Below are positions 31,320 to 43,370 of a stretch of DNA of 64,000 nucleotides, piece by piece. The DNA is from Colocasia esculenta. Lineage: Eukaryota > Streptophyta > Magnoliopsida > Alismatales > Araceae. Both the position numbers and the translations under genes were made by a program. Every line of letters begins with the position of its first letter. Position 1 is the first letter of the stretch. The stretch covers positions 99,609,698-99,673,697 of the forward strand of contig CM024758.1 in the NCBI GenBank assembly GCA_014218235.1. Reading direction: 5' to 3'. The notes below the pieces were generated by a model that searched no databases, was not told the DNA's origin, and saw only the letters and a program-made list of their open reading frames with translations.

Positions 31320-32450
31320 TCCTCGGACCCAGCAACCTCTAACTGGGCCCTACGACGTCCCCATGCATGAAGAAGCTCCTGCGCCTTACGTTGCACCTGC
31401 TCCGGCATCCATGCCAGCTCCCATACCCCCACAACAACCTCCACCTCCATCATAGCCTGTTGCTCGGGCCGAAGTTGCCAATGCCCAACCCATCCGTGAA
31501 ACTACTTGGTGCTACGACGATGAACCATCCGAGGTCATGTTCATATGCCATTTACCTACGTCTCCTACACTACCATCCACATTTACCAAACCTTTCGCTA
31601 TTAAACCCTCCACCATCAAACCTCCACCGACCATTATAGCTCCCACTACGCCAACACCTTTGGCAACCGAACCCGAGCAAAATCTCCCCATCATGCCCAT
31701 TACACCTCCACCGGCCATACAACCTTCCACTCCATCCACATCCGCCCCCGTCCAACGGAGCAGGTGCATTCCCTTGAAGAGCCGTAGGCGTCAGCAGATG
31801 AAGGAAGCCCCGGGACCCAGCATGCTATTCAAAATCCAAGATTACATCCCTCGCATGCCAGTCATTGTTTCTATACCAGGCATTTTCACTGAGCGGAAGT
31901 CCTCCCCCCCCCGCCCCCCCATTCATGGCCATCAAGAGGCCTTCTAAAAAGATGCCAATCATTCCAGTTGCCAACCAACTTCAATTCGAATACTCATAGG
32001 GAATCTCCCCCTCCAAGCTCTTATGACCCCTCACACTGTTGTTGTGAACCTTCCACGCCAGTGAAGGGGTCAACTATCCAAATTGTGCTCACCCATTCAA
32101 AGGCCAAATCCTTAGCACAATCAATTGCTCAAGGGGACGTGCCCCTTTCTGTATCACATGCTATACAACCTTTGGGCACGGTCCCCACATTGTTGCTTCC
32201 AACTCCACCAGTGGAACTCCCCACCATTTCCTTAAATTACATTCCAAGGGAGTTGCCGCTGTTGCTTGAAGCTCCGACGGAAGTCAACAATCCCCCAATC
32301 ATTGAGAGCCACCCAAATCCTCCAAGAAGAGCCAGACCCTCCACCCGCTGGGCAAAATATGTGAGGAAGTACCTGAGGGTCAGAAAGCCGATTCCCAAGC
32401 GGAAACATAAGCGCCGGGCAAGGCATAAGACCAGGGGGCCTCCATCTTTT
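31320..32450 (+). pseudogene. T2 Pro-rich and basic coding remnant
   Basis: Two overlapping frames (31537-31947 and 31968-32996) encode Pro/Thr-rich sequence, then MLFKIQDYIPRMPVIVSIPG and a Lys/Arg cluster (KPIPKRKHKRRARHK at about 32380-32420). It looks like the decayed C-terminal part of a gag-type protein. Residues after about 32450 are repeat-derived (tandem APRGTSPS units). No function can be named. Confidence 0.35.
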
Positions 32451-32606
32451 CCATTTTCGTTTCAATCATCTTTTGTGCTACTTAGCACCTTCCCGTGGGT
32501 TCTCTGCATTCCCTCCCCACGAGAGGCCTTTTATTTCCATCTTTTTTACGATTCATCCTCTTGTACTGGGCATCGCGTCCCAGTTTGTAATCCTTACTCT
32601 CCCCTC

Positions 32607-32745
32607 CGTGCCCCGCGAGGCACATCTCCATTCCGTGCCCCACGAGGCACATCTCCTTCCCGTGCCCCACGTGGCACATCTCCTTCCCGTGCCCCACGTG
32701 GCACATCTCCATCCCGTGCCCCATGTGGCACATCTCCATCCTGCG
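32607..32745. repeat. 27-bp minisatellite with G-box palindromes
   Basis: Five units start with CGTGCCCC at 32607, 32634, 32661, 32688 and 32715, exactly 27 bp apart. Two hold intact CCACGTGG (G-box); the others have CGAG or CATG changes. GTGCC and GGCAC arms flank the core. A decayed sixth unit lies at about 32755-32775. Isolated copies of CCCCACGTGG occur at about 28614, 29199 and 36622. Confidence 0.9.
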
Positions 32746-32749
32746 CCTT

Positions 32750-35657
32750 TCCCTTTCGCGTCCCACGCGGCGCACCTCCTTTCTTGGCCCCTCGTGGCCT
32801 ACCTTTTCCTTGCTTTCTTCCGGGCAATCCGGATTCTTCTCTTTCAGGGCACCGCGCCCTCCTTCTTCTTCTACTCCCTCCGGTCCCACCGGAGTCTCCA
32901 AATTCTTTCCGCAATTATCTCCTCTCCATTTTTAATCAGGTCATCCGACCTTTCTCTCATTGTTTTCGGGGTTTTAGCCCCCACTTATCTTTTTAATTCC
33001 AAATAATTCTGTAAATTCTTCATAGTCTCTGAGTCTCGCCCCAGCGCAGGGCATTCGTCCTCCTGTTATCCTCCGAACTCTTATTTTTGAAAAAAAAAGA
33101 GAGAAAAGTGGGGCAAAGGAGTAATGGTTCTGTTGTCATAAGACGACCCGTTGCAATAACTGAACTGAACTGAAAAACCTGGATGTTTTGTCAGCATCTC
33201 ATCCAAACCATTACCTCCTACGCGCCCTAGCACCCACTAGCGGATGTGGCGCTCCTCTGGACTGGAAAAGGAAGATCTCGCAGGGATTTACATTTGTCCA
33301 TACATGTGACCCGAGGAGATCGAAGGTGAGGTGGTGCTCCAACATAGGCAAGAAAGAGTCAAGGCCTTTGCGCAATCTACCAGGAGAGAAGGTGCGCGGC
33401 AGATCAAAAAAAAAATCATAAAAAGATGAATATTTCAATATTGCCATGCTATCGCAGCACTCCTGTTATGAGAACTCCACGCAAGGAGTCCAAAATTCCC
33501 TTCCGGGTCATTAAGGTTTGCCCCTAGCATAGGCACTTACACACATTGCATGGTGCCCCAAGCTGGTTGCTCCCGAAAAACATCGTCACTATCGCAGCCA
33601 TGCTTGAAAGGCACGAATGTCTATTTCTCCTCTCACTCGGCCAAAGTATGGGTAGTATAGGTAGTCTGGGCAAGACAACCAACCTGAAACACTCCCTGAT
33701 GAGAGGATGTCTCAAAAAAAAAAGGGCAATAAAAACCAATGAAAATCAAGTCAAATGCATGTCAAGAGTGGCAAAGTCCCCGTAGAGATCTAAATGGACC
33801 TGGACGTATGCATGCAAAAATCAAATAAATCAATCACTATAATAGGGCATGGCAAAGAGTGGCAAAGTCCTCGCAGAGGTCCAAACGGACCCAGTCGTAC
33901 GTATGTCCCTACAAACAAGATGCTCATCAAACTAATTCCAAAAAAGTCCCAAATGCTTAAATTAGACTGAATCTTCTGACGGTTGTACCGCGGGAGGAAG
34001 TCAAACCCAAACTCTTCAAACACCCATACCAAGCTTATCTCCAAAAACATCTTCCCTTCTCCCTGCCAGACTTAGTCGCCTTTTCAGGCATGGCTGTAGT
34101 GGTGCCACCGTTAACCAAGTGCAATTAGCCTAGGGCACCACTATAAAAGCACGTCTTACTCTGGGCATCCTTTAATGACACAGGAGGTAACGAGGACCCC
34201 TCACCAGTCAATTTTTATAACCCTAATGCTGCCATGGCATGGCAATATTCTAAAATAAAAAATCTAAATATTTTCAAAATCCCACAAAAAATCAAATATT
34301 TTCAAAATCCCATAAAATTTTGAATATTTCAAAAATCCAGAAAAATCCAAATACTTTCAAAATCCCACAAAAATCAAATATTTAAAAAATCCCACAAAAA
34401 TTCAAATATTTTCAAAATCTAAAAAAATTCAAATACCTAAAAAAAATGCAAAAAAATTCATGATGGTGCTGCACATGGCAAGCGCATTGCACCTCTTCAC
34501 GCCAGATCAAGCCAATTCTTCTAATCATTAGTTCCTCCCATCTTGAACTCCAATATCTTCGGACAAAGATCACTCATCCTCATAGTTTAACAAACAAAAT
34601 TATTTGAGCTGTGTCTGTTGTTGACTACTTTATCCATGCTTCATATTATAAATGTGTTATTCCATGATATGTGTTATCTTGGCTAATGATTTTTGAGTGC
34701 AGGATTCGAGTTTCCTCATCTGGCGCTACATCAGCTGCAACTGCTGCCTTCACCATCAACTATCTACATTTACTATATGTTACCCTTCAAACATGTCAAG
34801 GACTTTGTGGCTCTGAGGAATCTGGGATTTGAGTTCCCCTTTAACAAAAACAATGATTATCCCAGAGGATCCTTAGTCACACGGATAGGCCGTCACGCTT
34901 GGCACATGAGGACGACGGACCCATGCATAAAAATCCAGTTCTGACTCAACACCATCGTAACAATAATATCCTTGATTATTTTCTACTCCTTCTAACCTAT
35001 TTTTCTTTTAGCCCAACATACATGCATATTGAAATCACTGTGGAAAACCACTCTTCTATTGCAATTTGAGAGCCATTCTCGCTCCAAATCCAAAGCAATT
35101 TGAAATATTCCAATCCGGGTCAAGTACCCAACTCCCTCTGCTGTCGCCTCCGGGCTGATTTCCTTAAGAAACTTTGTTTGGATTTGTCCCTCTACATTTC
35201 ATCCTTACTCCCAGAGATCCACTTGAGACAGTTGCAAACGCCCCCAACGGTGCAACTTAACGAATTGTGTCCTTAGGTACTTCCCCTTCGCTGGAAGTTG
35301 ATATCTCCTTTCGTGCCCCATGTGGCACCTTTCCTCCGTGTACCACGTACACACCTTCAGTTGTGCCCTTTGTGCACCCTTACCCCTTTCTTCCAATCCA
35401 AACATTTGCTTCTTGTGGTCTTCTTCCTGGGGGTGACTTCCTTGGGTGTTGGTAAAAGACTCTTATCAGGTGATAGTCACCAATTGTCATGTGTGTCTAT
35501 TTTTCACCTTGGCGTCTACTTTTCAGTCCGCTCCACTGCACTCCACTTCGCTACGCCTCATTTCCTTCATTTCATTCACTCCATTTCACTCCATTGCACT
35601 CCACTTCATGTCCCTTCACTTCGCTCCCCTGCAAAGCAGACGCCAAGGCATGGCAAC
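32750..35657 (+). other. T2 internal region without pol
   Basis: About 2.9 kb with no recognisable protease, RT or integrase on either strand. Contents: poly-purine and AT-rich stretches, a 90-bp-spaced direct repeat of GAGTGGCAAAGTCC (about 33766 and 33856), an AT-rich tandem repeat (34252-34465) and a CACTCCACTTC-rich low-complexity tract (about 35530-35640). Confidence 0.6.
34252..34465. repeat. AT-rich degenerate tandem repeat
   Basis: Units of about 30 bp containing CAAATATTTTCAAAATCCCA and variants repeat about seven times. Confidence 0.8.
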
Positions 35658-36851
35658 TGTAGACACGTAATTTTGACTCCATCGCTGGCAAATTTCATAT
35701 TGCACCATAATGCCACAAATGTCCCTCCTTTTGCCTTGCAAGAGTAGTTTCCCAATCATCATTGGATCACCCCAGTGCTTCCCCTCCATTTCCAAGGCTC
35801 GCCGGGCAACGTGGGCGTCATTTTCAAGTCGCGTCGGGTATGGCGGATGCGTTTATGAAGGCAGCTGAAATGCGTCCGGTCTGGTGGACGCGATTATGCT
35901 TGTTTATCCACCTTTTGGCACATGCTCCAATTGGAATCGCATCCACCGTGGCCGCTGCAATTAGGCCCTGGACCTAAAGTCGTCGCACTCAAGGACGCCC
36001 ATGCATCAAATCATGGCGGATCTTTGAATCGCGTCCGCCTGAGCCACCGCGGTTTTAAAGGTCAAAACCTAAAGTCTCCAGCTAGGACCGGCGCATTTAT
36101 GAGCCCATGCCGAATCATTACCCAATTGAAATCGCGTCCGCGAGGACCGCCGCAATTTCAAGTTGCGGCGGCCCTACCTGATGCGATTCCAAACATAGCT
36201 GTGGGCTACGATCATCATGCGACTGTCCCATCAAATTGAGTTTTGAGTCGCGGCGCTCAAACCCGACGCGTTTTCAATTCATAGTCGCGGCGGCTGTCCC
36301 CGACGCGATTCAAGCATTTCACCTCTATAAATAGACCCCCGAGGGTCATTTGTAGAGAAGGGGGGCCCATTCACTGCGATGAAGCCCTGCCGGATTCTCG
36401 CCTCGACCTCCGGCCCAAGGAGACCTTCTACTTCAAGCCAGTCATTCCCTCCCTTGAGGCTCGGAGCCGGCATCCCCATCTTCCTCACGCGCGTCGGAGC
36501 AAGGCGGGAGCTTCTTCCTCGTCTTCCTCCATCCATCCAATCGGCAGTGCCGCCACGCCATTCATTCATCGGGGAAGCACCCCCCCCTCTCCCTCTGTCT
36601 TTTTATATCTCCCTCCGAACCCCACGTGGCTCCCTCCCCTTCTTCACTCCGTTTTTATACACACACATACATGCATGCTCTCACACACACACCTACCTTT
36701 TAGGGGTTTAAAAGCCACCACACGGTAAGTCATTCTCCATGTTCTTTATTCATTTCATTTCATTTATTTAGGGTTGATACTACACACACATGGCTAATCC
36801 CCTTTTCTTTTATATTTGTTTATTTGTCATGGTAATCAAACAAGGAAAACA
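35658..36851 (+). repeat. T2 3' LTR, truncated by G1 insertion
   Basis: Near-identical to 27649-28848, including TATA (36326), the donor-like GTAAGT (36725) and GGTAATCAAACAAGGAAAAC, where it stops. At 36852 the G1 LTR begins. CGCG pairs are kept, for example 35830/35848. Confidence 0.85.
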
Positions 36852-39080
36852 TGTAACGGAACACCTCGTCCAAGCCCGTTAAACCGGTAACGTACTTGAT
36901 CCGAGTCCGTCTCCCGCGAACGGGCCGAAGCCTCGCAAGGGATACCACACCATAGTCCGTGTAAACACAAAGGAACACACCATTTCATATATATATTCCA
37001 CAAGTTTACATAGCCATATTTCCACAAAACTGAAATAAAGTACAAGAGCTTGGGGCATACCCCGAGGTACAACTAGAAAAAGTAAACAACTAGCTACACT
37101 ACACTGCTGGGGGTGCTGACCCTGCACCGCTACGGCGCGGCTCCGAACTGGACGATGGCTGAGAAACGTCCTCCTCGCTCTCACCTGTGGTGGTAGGGGT
37201 GAGCCTCGCTAGTCACTGGCTTAGTAGGGAACTCCCCCAAAACCGAGCAAACCAAAAACACAGGTACAAAAGAAGTAAATTGCGCTAACAATTTATAGAA
37301 CAACTAAACAGAATATTAAAGCTGTAAATGTACTCACCGTTTGCCGACTACATACAACAACTATAATAAATAAAAGGCAAACCCAAACAGGTGTACGAGC
37401 TACAGTAGAGACTGCCACACACGAGCCACGTGAACTGGTTCGCGACACCAGAGACTGACTCGGACAAGCTGACACAGGTCTACCTCTCAGTCTCGCAGCC
37501 ACGGACGAAAGGTCCAGCTGCCGCTCCACGTGAAAAGGTCAAGTAACTGTGGAGACCAACTAAACACCACCACCTGCAGACCACACGGTCGCAGGTCCAT
37601 GCCTGACACCTCTGGAGACCCTGGCCTGGGCCCTCTAGAGTGAGGCACTGGAAAAGGACTAGTCGGGGACCAGTGTCGACTACTGGTGTCCGTACCCCCA
37701 ACTACGAGCGCGCTACAAGTGACCAAAAGACAAGTATGGCAGTCACTGTCCCACTGTCGTCTTTCCCTCAGCCGGACGTACAACTCAAACACAGGAGTGA
37801 GGGTGTCTAGGTCAGACGACACAGACCTCGACAGTACAACACAAGTACTGGGACAAAGCTCCGAGCTAACAGCCTGGCTCACAGAGAACCTGGGGCACCC
37901 AACTGGAGAGGTAAACACGGTAGGCGTCATACTACTTGCCACGTACACAAAACCACGTGCACGTCACACAAACCATGTGAAGACTCACGTAAACCGCGTG
38001 CACTAGTAGTCCACTACACGTGAACACCAAGTAAACACGTAAAGAACTAGCTAGCTGTGTACCTAGTACGCTAGTCTCAAAAACCACGTGCACTAGGTGC
38101 ACCATAATTACCAATGCACCGCTCGATATCAATAATTATTCAATATAACAACATTTAAATAAAACATGCTGGCGGCAACATCGACTGCCGTTAATAGGAT
38201 ATAAACGGCAAGGTATCTGGCCGTCAATTTCCCAGCTGAAGAACCTGGCGTCAATCGATGTTGACGCCAAAATCCTCGGCTATCAGCTTCACAGAAACCC
38301 TGGGCTGATACCTCAGATATTCCCAGCCCTAAAATCAATAGAAAAATACAAGGAAATACTTCCTCTAGCATGGATGAATCCTAATTAACTCGAAACAACA
38401 TGCTTCATTCATTAAATTGCTCAAACCACCCATTAACCCCACATGGTGTACCTTTACCCAAAAACATAATTAACATGCAGATTCATGCGTTCCAGATGCA
38501 TTATCACGACCTAAAAGAACTAATGGGATCATTCCCTACCTCAATACGCGCTTAAACCTCCTAAATCCTCCTGATTCGCACCAAACCCTCCGCGAGCTCC
38601 TACGGAGATTACACCTCGCTCCGGCGTTTCCTTGGCCGATTCGACACCACCTCACGTTCCACGATCCCCCAACTAGCCTTCTGCAACTATTGGAAGCAGT
38701 GGGGAAACAAGGGGCATGAAAATAGGTTGAGGGAGAGGGAGAACATAGTGAGGAAACTGTCCTCGGGTAGACCTATATTCTGCAGGTCGCACAGGTTGGC
38801 GTCAACCCTAATGTCGTTTAGGGAACCGTCACAAGAGACGTTCAGAAAGCCTGACGTTAAGTTCATAAAATTGACGTCACCTTTGATGGACGCCAAACCA
38901 GTCAACGACCACACTTGGCCGTCAACTCCTAATCAGCTACAGCAGGTCCTATCTTGTTTCAGGACCAAACCTGCGCCAAACCTGTGCACACCACGCAACC
39001 AAACCACACTGGCCTCACAGTGGCCACCACAACCAATACACACATGATCCATAAGGATCCGAAAAGCACGCGACGTTACA
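36852..39080 (-). repeat. G1 3' LTR
   Basis: 2,229 bp with ends TGTAACG and CGTTACA. On the minus strand it starts TGTAACGTCGCGTGC. It contains an ACGT-core cluster (37926-38105) and GGCGTCAA-type inverted repeats, the best being TGGCGTCAA / TTGACGCCA (38246-38269; cores 18 bp apart). The adjoining internal side (39081-39100) lacks the purine run seen in G2, so the primer tract appears mutated. Confidence 0.8.
37926..38105. promoter_or_regulatory. Cluster of ACGT-core (G-box-like) sites
   Basis: CCACGTAC, CCACGTGCACGTCAC, TCACGTAA, ACACGTGA, ACACGTAA and CCACGTGCAC lie within 180 bp of the G1 LTR; two more CACGTGA sites are at about 37430 and 37526. ACGT cores are bound by plant bZIP and bHLH factors. 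Response here is inferred only. Confidence 0.55.
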
Positions 39081-39195
39081 TTACTATCATATAAAAAGAA
39101 AATTTCGACCTCGAAATTCATAACACAACTCAAACATAAACAATTTAAACATGCACATTTTTACAAGTACTATCATCTAAAAAGAATACAAAACC

Positions 39196-39750
39196 TTATT
39201 CAAACATATAGGGATACCCTTTAGCCATTTCCTCGGCTAACTCCCAGGTATCCTCACCACCCAACCTATTTTCCCATTGCACTTTAACTAGCTCGATTTC
39301 TTTATTTCTCAGCTTCTTTATCTTTCGATCAGTGATCTGCACCGGATACTCTGGCATGGTCATATCCGGCTTCAGGTCACCACCTTGGTAACTGATTATC
39401 TGAGCTGGATCTTCAATACACTTTCTTAACATAGAAACATGAAATATATCATGGACATCTGCAAAATCTGCTGGCAAATCCAATCTATAAGCTGTTTCCC
39501 CAATTCTTTCAATTACCTGGAAAGGTCCCACATACCTTGGGCTCAACTTTCCAGTCTTGCCAAATCTCATAATACCTTTACTAGGGGAAACTCTTAAGAA
39601 AACAAAATCTCCTACTTCAAACTGAAGTGGTCTCCTCCGGTTATCTGCATAACTCTTTTGCCTGCTTTAAGCTGTCTGCAATTTTTCCTTAATAAGCTTT
39701 ACTACATTTGTGGTCTGCTGAATCAATTCAGAACCTACTAATTGCCTTTC
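39196..39750 (-). pseudogene. G1 integrase C-terminus and chromodomain-like tail
   Basis: The minus-strand frame 39570-39196 shows KLSPRYVGPFQVIERIG, VHDIFHVSMLRKCIEDP and the final VKVQW then EDTWELAEEM. This fits the SH3-like integrase tail and chromodomain-like end of plant Tekay elements, thought to guide integration to heterochromatin. Upstream (39750-39571) the frame is interrupted by TGA (TGG in relatives, about 39764) and TAA (CAA in relatives, about 39668), both typical C-to-T changes. Confidence 0.8.
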
Positions 39751-39762
39751 TCCTACTTCATG

Positions 39763-40956
39763 TCAGTTCAATGGGGTTCTACATGGCCTTCCATATAGAG
39801 CTTCATACGGTGCCATTCCAAGACTGGTATGATAACTATTATTATAGGCAAACTCAACCATTCCCAAATGATGCTCCCAGTTACCTCCCCAAACTAAACA
39901 ACAAGCCCGCAACGTATCTTCAATTGTCTGGATAGTCCTCTCTGTCTGACCATCTGTCTGAGGATGATAAGCGGAGCTATATCTCAGCTCAGTACCAATT
40001 ACCTTTTGCAAACTTCTCCAAAACCCAGAAGTAAATCTTGGATCTCTATCAGACACAATAGTCTTCGGAATACCATGCAGTGGAACAATTCTTTCAACAT
40101 AAACTTTTTCTAATCTATCCACTATCCAAGACATACTTACTGCCACTAATCTGCACACCTTGGTTAATCTGTCAACAAATACCCATATTCCATTATGCCC
40201 GGAACCCGATCTTGGTAAGCCTGCCACAAAGTCCATGGCAATATCATCCCATTTCCACTGTGGAATGGGTAGTGGTTGCAATAGACCTCCAGGCTTCTGA
40301 TGTTCTGCTTTAATCTGTTGACAGATAGCACACCTTGCAACAAATTCCGCTATTTCCTTTTTCATATGAGGCCACCAGAAATGTTTCCTCAAATCATGGT
40401 ACATTTTAGTACTACCCGGATGGATAGTGTACCTGGATTTATGAGCCTCTTCCAACACTCGCTGCTTTACCTCTCTTTCAGCTGGTACAAATAATCTACC
40501 TCTGAGCTTAACCACACAATTATTATCAATGGTAACTCCTTCCATTTTTACAATCTCAGCTAAACTTACATCTGCTCTCTGAGCCTCAACAATCTGCCAA
40601 TACAAGGACGGCTCTACAGTACTACTGGCTAGTACTGCCCGTCGCTGACTGTTTGGCACGTACAAGGAATTCTCTACTATCTCCTCGTACAACTTCCATT
40701 CTTTTATCATCATCTGGCTTAAATATGCCTTTCTGCTCAAAGCATCAGCCACAACATTGGCCTTACCCGGATGGTAAGCCAAACTGAAATCATAATCTTT
40801 TAAATATTCCATCCATCTACGTTGACGGAGATTTAAATCTTTCTGCGAGAAGATATACTTCAAGCTATTATGATCTGTAAAGATTTCAAATCTCTCGCCA
40901 TACAGATAATGCCTCCACATTTTAAGGCAACACAACTGCTGCCAATTCCAAATCAT
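39763..40956 (-). pseudogene. G1 RNase H and integrase
   Basis: 397 codons. RNase H end: FEIFTDHNSLKYIFSQKDLN and LAYHPGKANVVADALSRK. Integrase zinc finger HHCC: H in HKSRYTIHPGSTKMY and C..C in CAICQQ. Core: MDFVAGLP (first D), IVSDRDPRFTSGFW (second D) and YHPQTDGQTERTIQ (E), so all catalytic residues are present. Near 40930 two single-base losses in a T run and an A run separate it from RT. Confidence 0.9.
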
Positions 40957-42190
40957 GGGTAGGATAATTCTCCTCTGCCGGCTTCAATTGCCTGGATGCA
41001 TAAGCTATCACTTTACCATGCTGCATAAGTACTGCGCCAAGTCCTCTTCTTGAAGCATCTGTATATACCACAAAACCACCACTTCCTGCGGGTAATGCCA
41101 ATATGGGTGCTGTTGTAAGTCTTTTCTTCAATTCCATAAAACTTTTCTGACATTCACCGGACCACACAAATGGCACACCTTTTCTGGTCAACTTGGTCAT
41201 GGGTGCTGCAATCTTAGAAAAATCTTGTATGAAGCGCCTATAATATCCTGCCAATCCCAGAAAACTTGTAATCTCAGTGATTGTCTTAGGCACTTTCCAT
41301 TTCATCACTGCTTCCACTTTACTCGGGTCCACTGCCACTCCTTTAGCTGAGATGACATGACCCAGAAATTGAATTTCTTTCAACCAAAATTCACATTTAT
41401 TGAATTTGGCAAACAACTGGTTATCCCTTAACAACTGCAGGGTAAACCTTAAATGAGATGCATGTTCCTCTTCGGATGCTGAATAAATTAGAATATCATC
41501 TATAAAGACCACAATGAATTGGTCCAAATACGGATGAAAAATTCTATTCATCAGATCCATAAAACCTGCAGGAGCATTGGTCAGCCCAAATGGCATAACC
41601 ACAAATTCATAGTGACCATATCTGGTTCTGAATGCTGTTTTATCTATATCCTCCTCCTTGATCCTCAACTGATCATACCCAAACCTCAAATCAATTTTAG
41701 AAAATACTTTTGCCGATTGCAACTGATCAAACAGATCATCTATTCTCGGCAATGGGTATTTATTCTTAATGGTCACATCATTCAACTTCCTATAATCAAT
41801 ATACATACGAAAACTTCCATCTTTCTTTTTCACAAACAACACCGGTGCTCCCCACGGGGAATGACTCGGTCTAATGAATCCTTTCTGCAACAGCTCTTCT
41901 AATTGCTTTTTCAATTCTTTAAGTTCTGCTGGTGCCATCCGATATGGAGCTTTAGAAATCGGCATGGTACCTGGCAGCAACTCAATGGTAAAGTCCACCT
42001 CTCTATGTGGAGCTAAACCAGGCAGATCTTCAGGAAAAACATCAGTAAATTCCCTAACCACGGGAACTGCTTCAACTGACTGACTAGCTTCTACCAGACT
42101 CACCGAGGCTAAATAAGCCACACACCCTGCATTTATCAACTTTCTAGCTCTAATTGCAGAAATTAGAAACTTAGAGGTATAAAAAGGCAT
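40922..42190 (-). pseudogene. G1 reverse transcriptase
   Basis: 422 codons with the gypsy RT order: FIRPSHSPWGAPVLFVKKKD, MYIDYRKLND, FSKIDLRFGYDQLRI, FVVMPFGLTNAPAGFMDLMN, then catalytic VVFIDDILIYS. Thumb and connection follow: FLGHVISAKGVAVDPSKVEA and ITSFLGLAGYYRRFI. The RNase H start VVYTDASRRGLGAVLMQ is present. The protein runs without a stop until the break at about 40925. Confidence 0.92.
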
Positions 42191-42286
42191 ACCTTAATAC
42201 TCAAATACTGCACCATTAGGATGACAAAACTTGGGCTGCGGTTCATGCAGCCAAGGGCTTGACACAGGGCTCTATAAAAATCAATA

Positions 42287-42649
42287 TTAAATCGTATTCT
42301 TTCTGCAATCTAACAGTGCTCCATAGGCTTCAAGCCAATCCATTCCCAGAATAATATCATAGTCGGTCAACTGCAAAGCGTATAACCGACCCGGCATCTG
42401 GTTTCCTTCAATCACAACAGGAGCTTCATCTATATAGCTCGAAGTGAGCATAAACTCACCTGAGGGAACTTCCACTACCAACTCACAGGATTCCTCTTTC
42501 AAAGAATGAACCATACAATCCAGGAATTCTTCGGAAATAAAAGAATGAGAGGCACCCGAATCAAATAAAACTCTTGCTGAATAATCATAAATGGGTATAG
42601 TACCTTCGATCATATTTGATGCCTCCGCCTGGACTTGGGTGATAGCCAT
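42287..42649 (-). pseudogene. G1 aspartic protease
   Basis: The 120-codon frame has RVLFDSGASHSFISEEFLD (catalytic D in DSG) and the C-terminal DYDIILGMDWLEAYGALLDC. Both are standard for plant gypsy protease. The frame opens after zinc-knuckle gag and is separated from it by a shift. Confidence 0.88.
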
Positions 42650-42727
42650 AACCCGGCCCCTTCCCCGCTGCTGCGGTGCTCCTCTGCCACGACCTGCCTG
42701 TGGCTGCTGAAATTGTTGCGGCTGCTG

Positions 42728-43057
42728 CTACACACCTCTTCCATATCCATATTCTCTCGGATAGGGGCAATTGCGAATCAAATGCCCCGGCTGATTACAG
42801 TTATAACATCTATACCCTGGTGGAATAATGGGCTGTCTGGCAGTACTCTGCTGTGACTCCTCCACCTCTGGCCTACCACGACCTTGCTGAAATTGTTGAC
42901 GACCTCCCCATCCTCTTCCTTTACCTTTAAATGCTTGCTTCAATTTCTGACCCCATTTACCAAAACCTAATGAAGAAGGTCCCGCTGGTGCTTTACCCTT
43001 ACTCGCACCCACTGACTGCTGCGGTAGCCGAAAACTACCTGAATCTGACTCGCCCAC
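42728..43057 (-). pseudogene. gag: G1 gag, nucleocapsid part
   Basis: Gln/Gly/Arg-rich sequence with one CCHC knuckle, CYNCNQPGHLIRNCP (about 42770-42810), which binds element RNA. A stop at 43058-43060 separates it from the capsid part. Confidence 0.85.
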
Positions 43058-43370
43058 CTAACGAGTTCTAATAGACCTTTCCAACGTAGCTGCCCTCTGA
43101 GCTGCTTCTTCCACTGTTTTACACATAAGTGGCACTATTGCATTCTGCAATTCTACTCTTAAACCCTGAATAAAATATTCAACCATCATATTATTATCCG
43201 ATACTACATAAGGTGCATATCGGCTAAGTGCCATAAATCGCATCTGGTACACTAAAACTGAAGAGTTACCTTGCTGGAGTGTCCGAAACTGCTCTCTCTT
43301 CACTTGCTGCACTTGAATCGGAAAGAATGTATCGTTAAATACATCAAGAAACTTTGGCCAAGCCAAGAAG
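43058..43370 (-). pseudogene. gag: G1 gag, truncated capsid part
   Basis: Retrotransposon gag domain: WPKFLDVFNDTFFP, REQFRTLQQGNSSVLVYQMRF and ALSRYAPYVV. The open frame continues upstream to 43555, but that part translates LTR sequence and is not gag. The true N-terminus is deleted. Confidence 0.8.

Larger units (their letters stand above)
27649..36851 (+). mobile_element. Gag-only LTR element (T2), cut by G1
   Basis: The 5' LTR starts at 27649 (TGTAGACACGCG). A near-identical LTR start at 35658 marks the 3' LTR, which stops at 36851 where the G1 LTR begins; the rest probably lies beyond the window. The interior has a broken gag and a Pro-rich/basic region, but no protease, integrase or RT. 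It therefore looks like a non-autonomous element (TR-GAG or LARD type) needing another element's Pol. The LTRs differ by few changes apart from CpG positions. Target duplication not testable. Confidence 0.65.
36852..43360 (-). mobile_element. Gypsy element G1 (Tekay/chromovirus type), 5' truncated
   Basis: Read on the minus strand: gag fragment, zinc knuckle, protease, RT, RNase H, integrase, chromodomain-like tail, then the 3' LTR (39080 to 36852). The 5' LTR and start of gag are missing; gag joins directly to LTR sequence of G2 near 43360. Several frame breaks and stops (TGG to TGA, CAA to TAA) mark it as inactive. It inserted into the T2 3' LTR. Confidence 0.85.

Noticed and set aside
31968..32996. 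342-codon open frame as an intact protein
   Set aside because: The second half is a translated 27-bp minisatellite and low-complexity sequence; only the first part resembles decayed gag.
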